Source of the DNA: an uncultured Bacteroidales bacterium
GTDB lineage: Bacteria > Bacteroidota > Bacteroidia > Bacteroidales > Muribaculaceae
Assembly: GCA_900549375.1 (NCBI GenBank)
Contig: URNY01000027.1
Coordinates: forward strand, 1-22,211
Length of the DNA: 22,211 nt
Reading direction: 5' to 3'
In this document: in pieces, positions 20,998-22,211 of the stretch
Numbering within the stretch: the stretch's first letter is position 1
How the letters are laid out: each line of letters begins with the position of its first letter
The notes under the pieces: model-generated
Seen by the model: the letters and a program-made list of their open reading frames with translations, nothing else
What the model was told of the DNA's origin: nothing
Databases searched by the model: none
Made by a program: the position numbers and the translations under genes

Positions 20998-22211
20998 ATG
21001 AGAAAAATCCTGTTTGCGACAATATTGTGTGTCCTGATGTCGGTAGCCTTTGAGTTGCCGGCGCGCGACACGTATATACGTGAGTTGTCGCAGGCCGGAC
21101 AGTTTCTTGACATGACCGTCCACAGCATCATGAAGGATTCTGTGGGCTATGTATGGTTTGGAACAGCCAAAGGCGTGGAGCGTTTCGACGGAGTCCATGT
21201 GAAGCATTTTCCTCTGGGATCGAATACAGGCAGTCCGGTGCGGGCTCTTGTAAGTGACCAGCGTCGTCGTGTGATCTATGCCGGCAATTCAGAAGGCCTC
21301 TGGCGTCTCGGCACCCCTTTCAAGTCTTTTGAGAAATTGAAAGGGATTAACTTGAAAGATGTGAACGCGATTGTGCTTACCGCCCCTACGCGTATGCTCA
21401 CAGGCACGAACGCCGGGCTCTATGCAGTAGATCTCGCTAAAGGGAAAGTATCGCGATTGCCACTCGGACCGACCCGGCAGATGGGGAATATCGCCGTGAA
21501 CGACATCTATTACGATCGGACGCGTCAGACGGCGTGGCTCGCCACTTCTAAAGGTATACATAAAGTGAGCCTTTACGACGGTCGTTCAGCCGAGGTATTC
21601 GAATACTTCCCGCAAGGGCAGAGTTCGCAGAGCTTCTGCAAGATAATAAGAATAGGCGATTATCTCTATCTCGGGACGCAGGACCGCGGGCTGATGCGGT
21701 TCGGTCTTGGCGACAAACAGTTTTCCACGTATCTCGACATAGGCGGGAATGTGGTTTCGGATTTCGCTACCGATGGCAAAGGACTGCTCTATGTAGGGGG
21801 CGACGGAAGCGGTGTGACAGTGATCGACACGAAAAGGGACGCCGTTGCCAACCGCATGGTGCGCCAGCAGGGAATCACCAACTCGCTGCATTCCAACTCT
21901 GTCTATTCCGTCTATATCGATGACAACGGCCAGCTATGGGTGGGCTACTATCAGACAGGAGTGGACTATACGCTCTTCAACAGCGGGGCATTCTCCACCT
22001 TTGACGAGTCATATTATTCCACAAGGGGGAATCCTGCGCGCAGCGTGCTTCTCGATGGCAGCCGCATACTTTTGGGCACACTCGAGGGAGTTGTGCTTCT
22101 CGACAGGGAAAAAAAGAATGTGACGCAGATACGGCGCCCCCGTCTTCGTTCCGACATGATTATTTCTTCGGCGCTTTTCCGCGACCGATACTATGTAGGC
22201 ACTTATGGCGG
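20998..22211 (+). CDS. Two-component regulator propeller protein, N-terminal part (probable HTCS)
   Basis: The frame is open from the ATG at 20998 to the right edge (404 residues visible), so the gene continues outside. It starts with a signal peptide (MRKILFATILCVLMSVAFELPAR). The rest is a series of Reg_prop blades: SIMKDSVGYVWFGTAKGVERFDG, DIYYDRTRQTAWLATSKGIHKVS, DFATDGKGLLYVGGDGSGVTVID and SVYIDDNGQLWVGYYQTGVDY. This is the periplasmic sensor of Bacteroidetes hybrid two-component systems, which usually continue with a Y_Y_Y domain, membrane helix, histidine kinase, receiver and AraC-type DNA-binding domain; none of these is visible here. A propeller sensor next to DUF4861 indicates the edge of a polysaccharide utilization locus. 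Confidence 0.88.
   Translation, partial: MRKILFATILCVLMSVAFELPARDTYIRELSQAGQFLDMTVHSIMKDSVGYVWFGTAKGVERFDGVHVKHFPLGSNTGSPVRALVSDQRRRVIYAGNSEGLWRLGTPFKSFEKLKGINLKDVNAIVLTAPTRMLTGTNAGLYAVDLAKGKVSRLPLGPTRQMGNIAVNDIYYDRTRQTAWLATSKGIHKVSLYDGRSAEVFEYFPQGQSSQSFCKIIRIGDYLYLGTQDRGLMRFGLGDKQFSTYLDIGGNVVSDFATDGKGLLYVGGDGSGVTVIDTKRDAVANRMVRQQGITNSLHSNSVYSVYIDDNGQLWVGYYQTGVDYTLFNSGAFSTFDESYYSTRGNPARSVLLDGSRILLGTLEGVVLLDREKKNVTQIRRPRLRSDMIISSALFRDRYYVGTYG

Noticed and set aside
1..22211. tRNA, rRNA or phage/defence modules
   Set aside because: No cloverleaf-like or rRNA stretches and no integrase, transposase or nuclease-effector genes were recognised in any frame.

Overview
The window looks like a chromosomal segment from a gut Bacteroidales, most likely of the Muribaculaceae (S24-7) type. 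The basis is lineage-typical content: a DUF4491 protein, DUF1599 next to a BT_3928-type DoxX/MauE protein, SDDDD-type lipoprotein export signals, a DUF5074 lipoprotein and a periplasmic-propeller sensor. In addition, at least seven TAnnTTTG-type -7 boxes of the Bacteroidetes promoter class sit in front of genes. The taxonomic call is inference from these traits; no marker gene was compared.

Layout from left to right. (1) 3-371: the C-terminal end of a serine beta-lactamase-like hydrolase. (2) 445-2772, minus: a urea transporter followed by a sugar-porter-like MFS carrier. (3) 2841-3035: a 195-bp imperfect inverted repeat with MITE-like form. (4) 3057-4795: a potassium-channel-like protein with a divergent selectivity filter, ending 2 nt from a convergent SPFH/band-7 membrane protein. 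(5) 4920-6535: a lipoprotein, a small DUF4491 membrane protein and a probable surface lipoprotein. (6) 6715-9300, minus: a sugar MFS transporter with an extra periplasmic insert, downstream of endonuclease IV (nfo). (7) 9368-11905: an SpoU/TrmH RNA methyltransferase, yraN and nadC (coupled, minus), and rlmH. (8) 11844-13674, minus: DUF1599, then a DoxX-type membrane protein with a periplasmic C-terminal part. (9) 13809-15759, plus: agmatine deiminase and N-carbamoylputrescine amidase, a complete two-step agmatine-to-putrescine route. (10) 15895-17016: a DUF5074 surface lipoprotein. (11) 17199-19440, minus: an NfnAB/SudBA-type iron-sulfur flavoprotein pair. (12) 19810-22211, plus: a DUF4861 secreted protein and the periplasmic propeller of a probable hybrid two-component sensor, which looks like the edge of a polysaccharide utilization locus.

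Most genes are ordinary core metabolism or housekeeping, and I do not see a clear new multi-gene defence or mobile system. The most unusual signals are non-coding. Three intergenic arrays have 9- or 10-bp periods and unrelated core sequences. Two of them occupy the same place in the same architecture: plus-strand gene, bidirectional terminator, array, convergent minus-strand gene. The others are the MITE-like element, a palindrome class ending in GTCCCTAC, and a 13-mer repeated just before the start codons of two neighbouring genes. Among proteins, the odd ones are the TTVGCS channel filter, the insert in the MFS carrier and the urea transporter/MFS pairing. Two convergent gene pairs overlap by about 60 bp within their coding regions.
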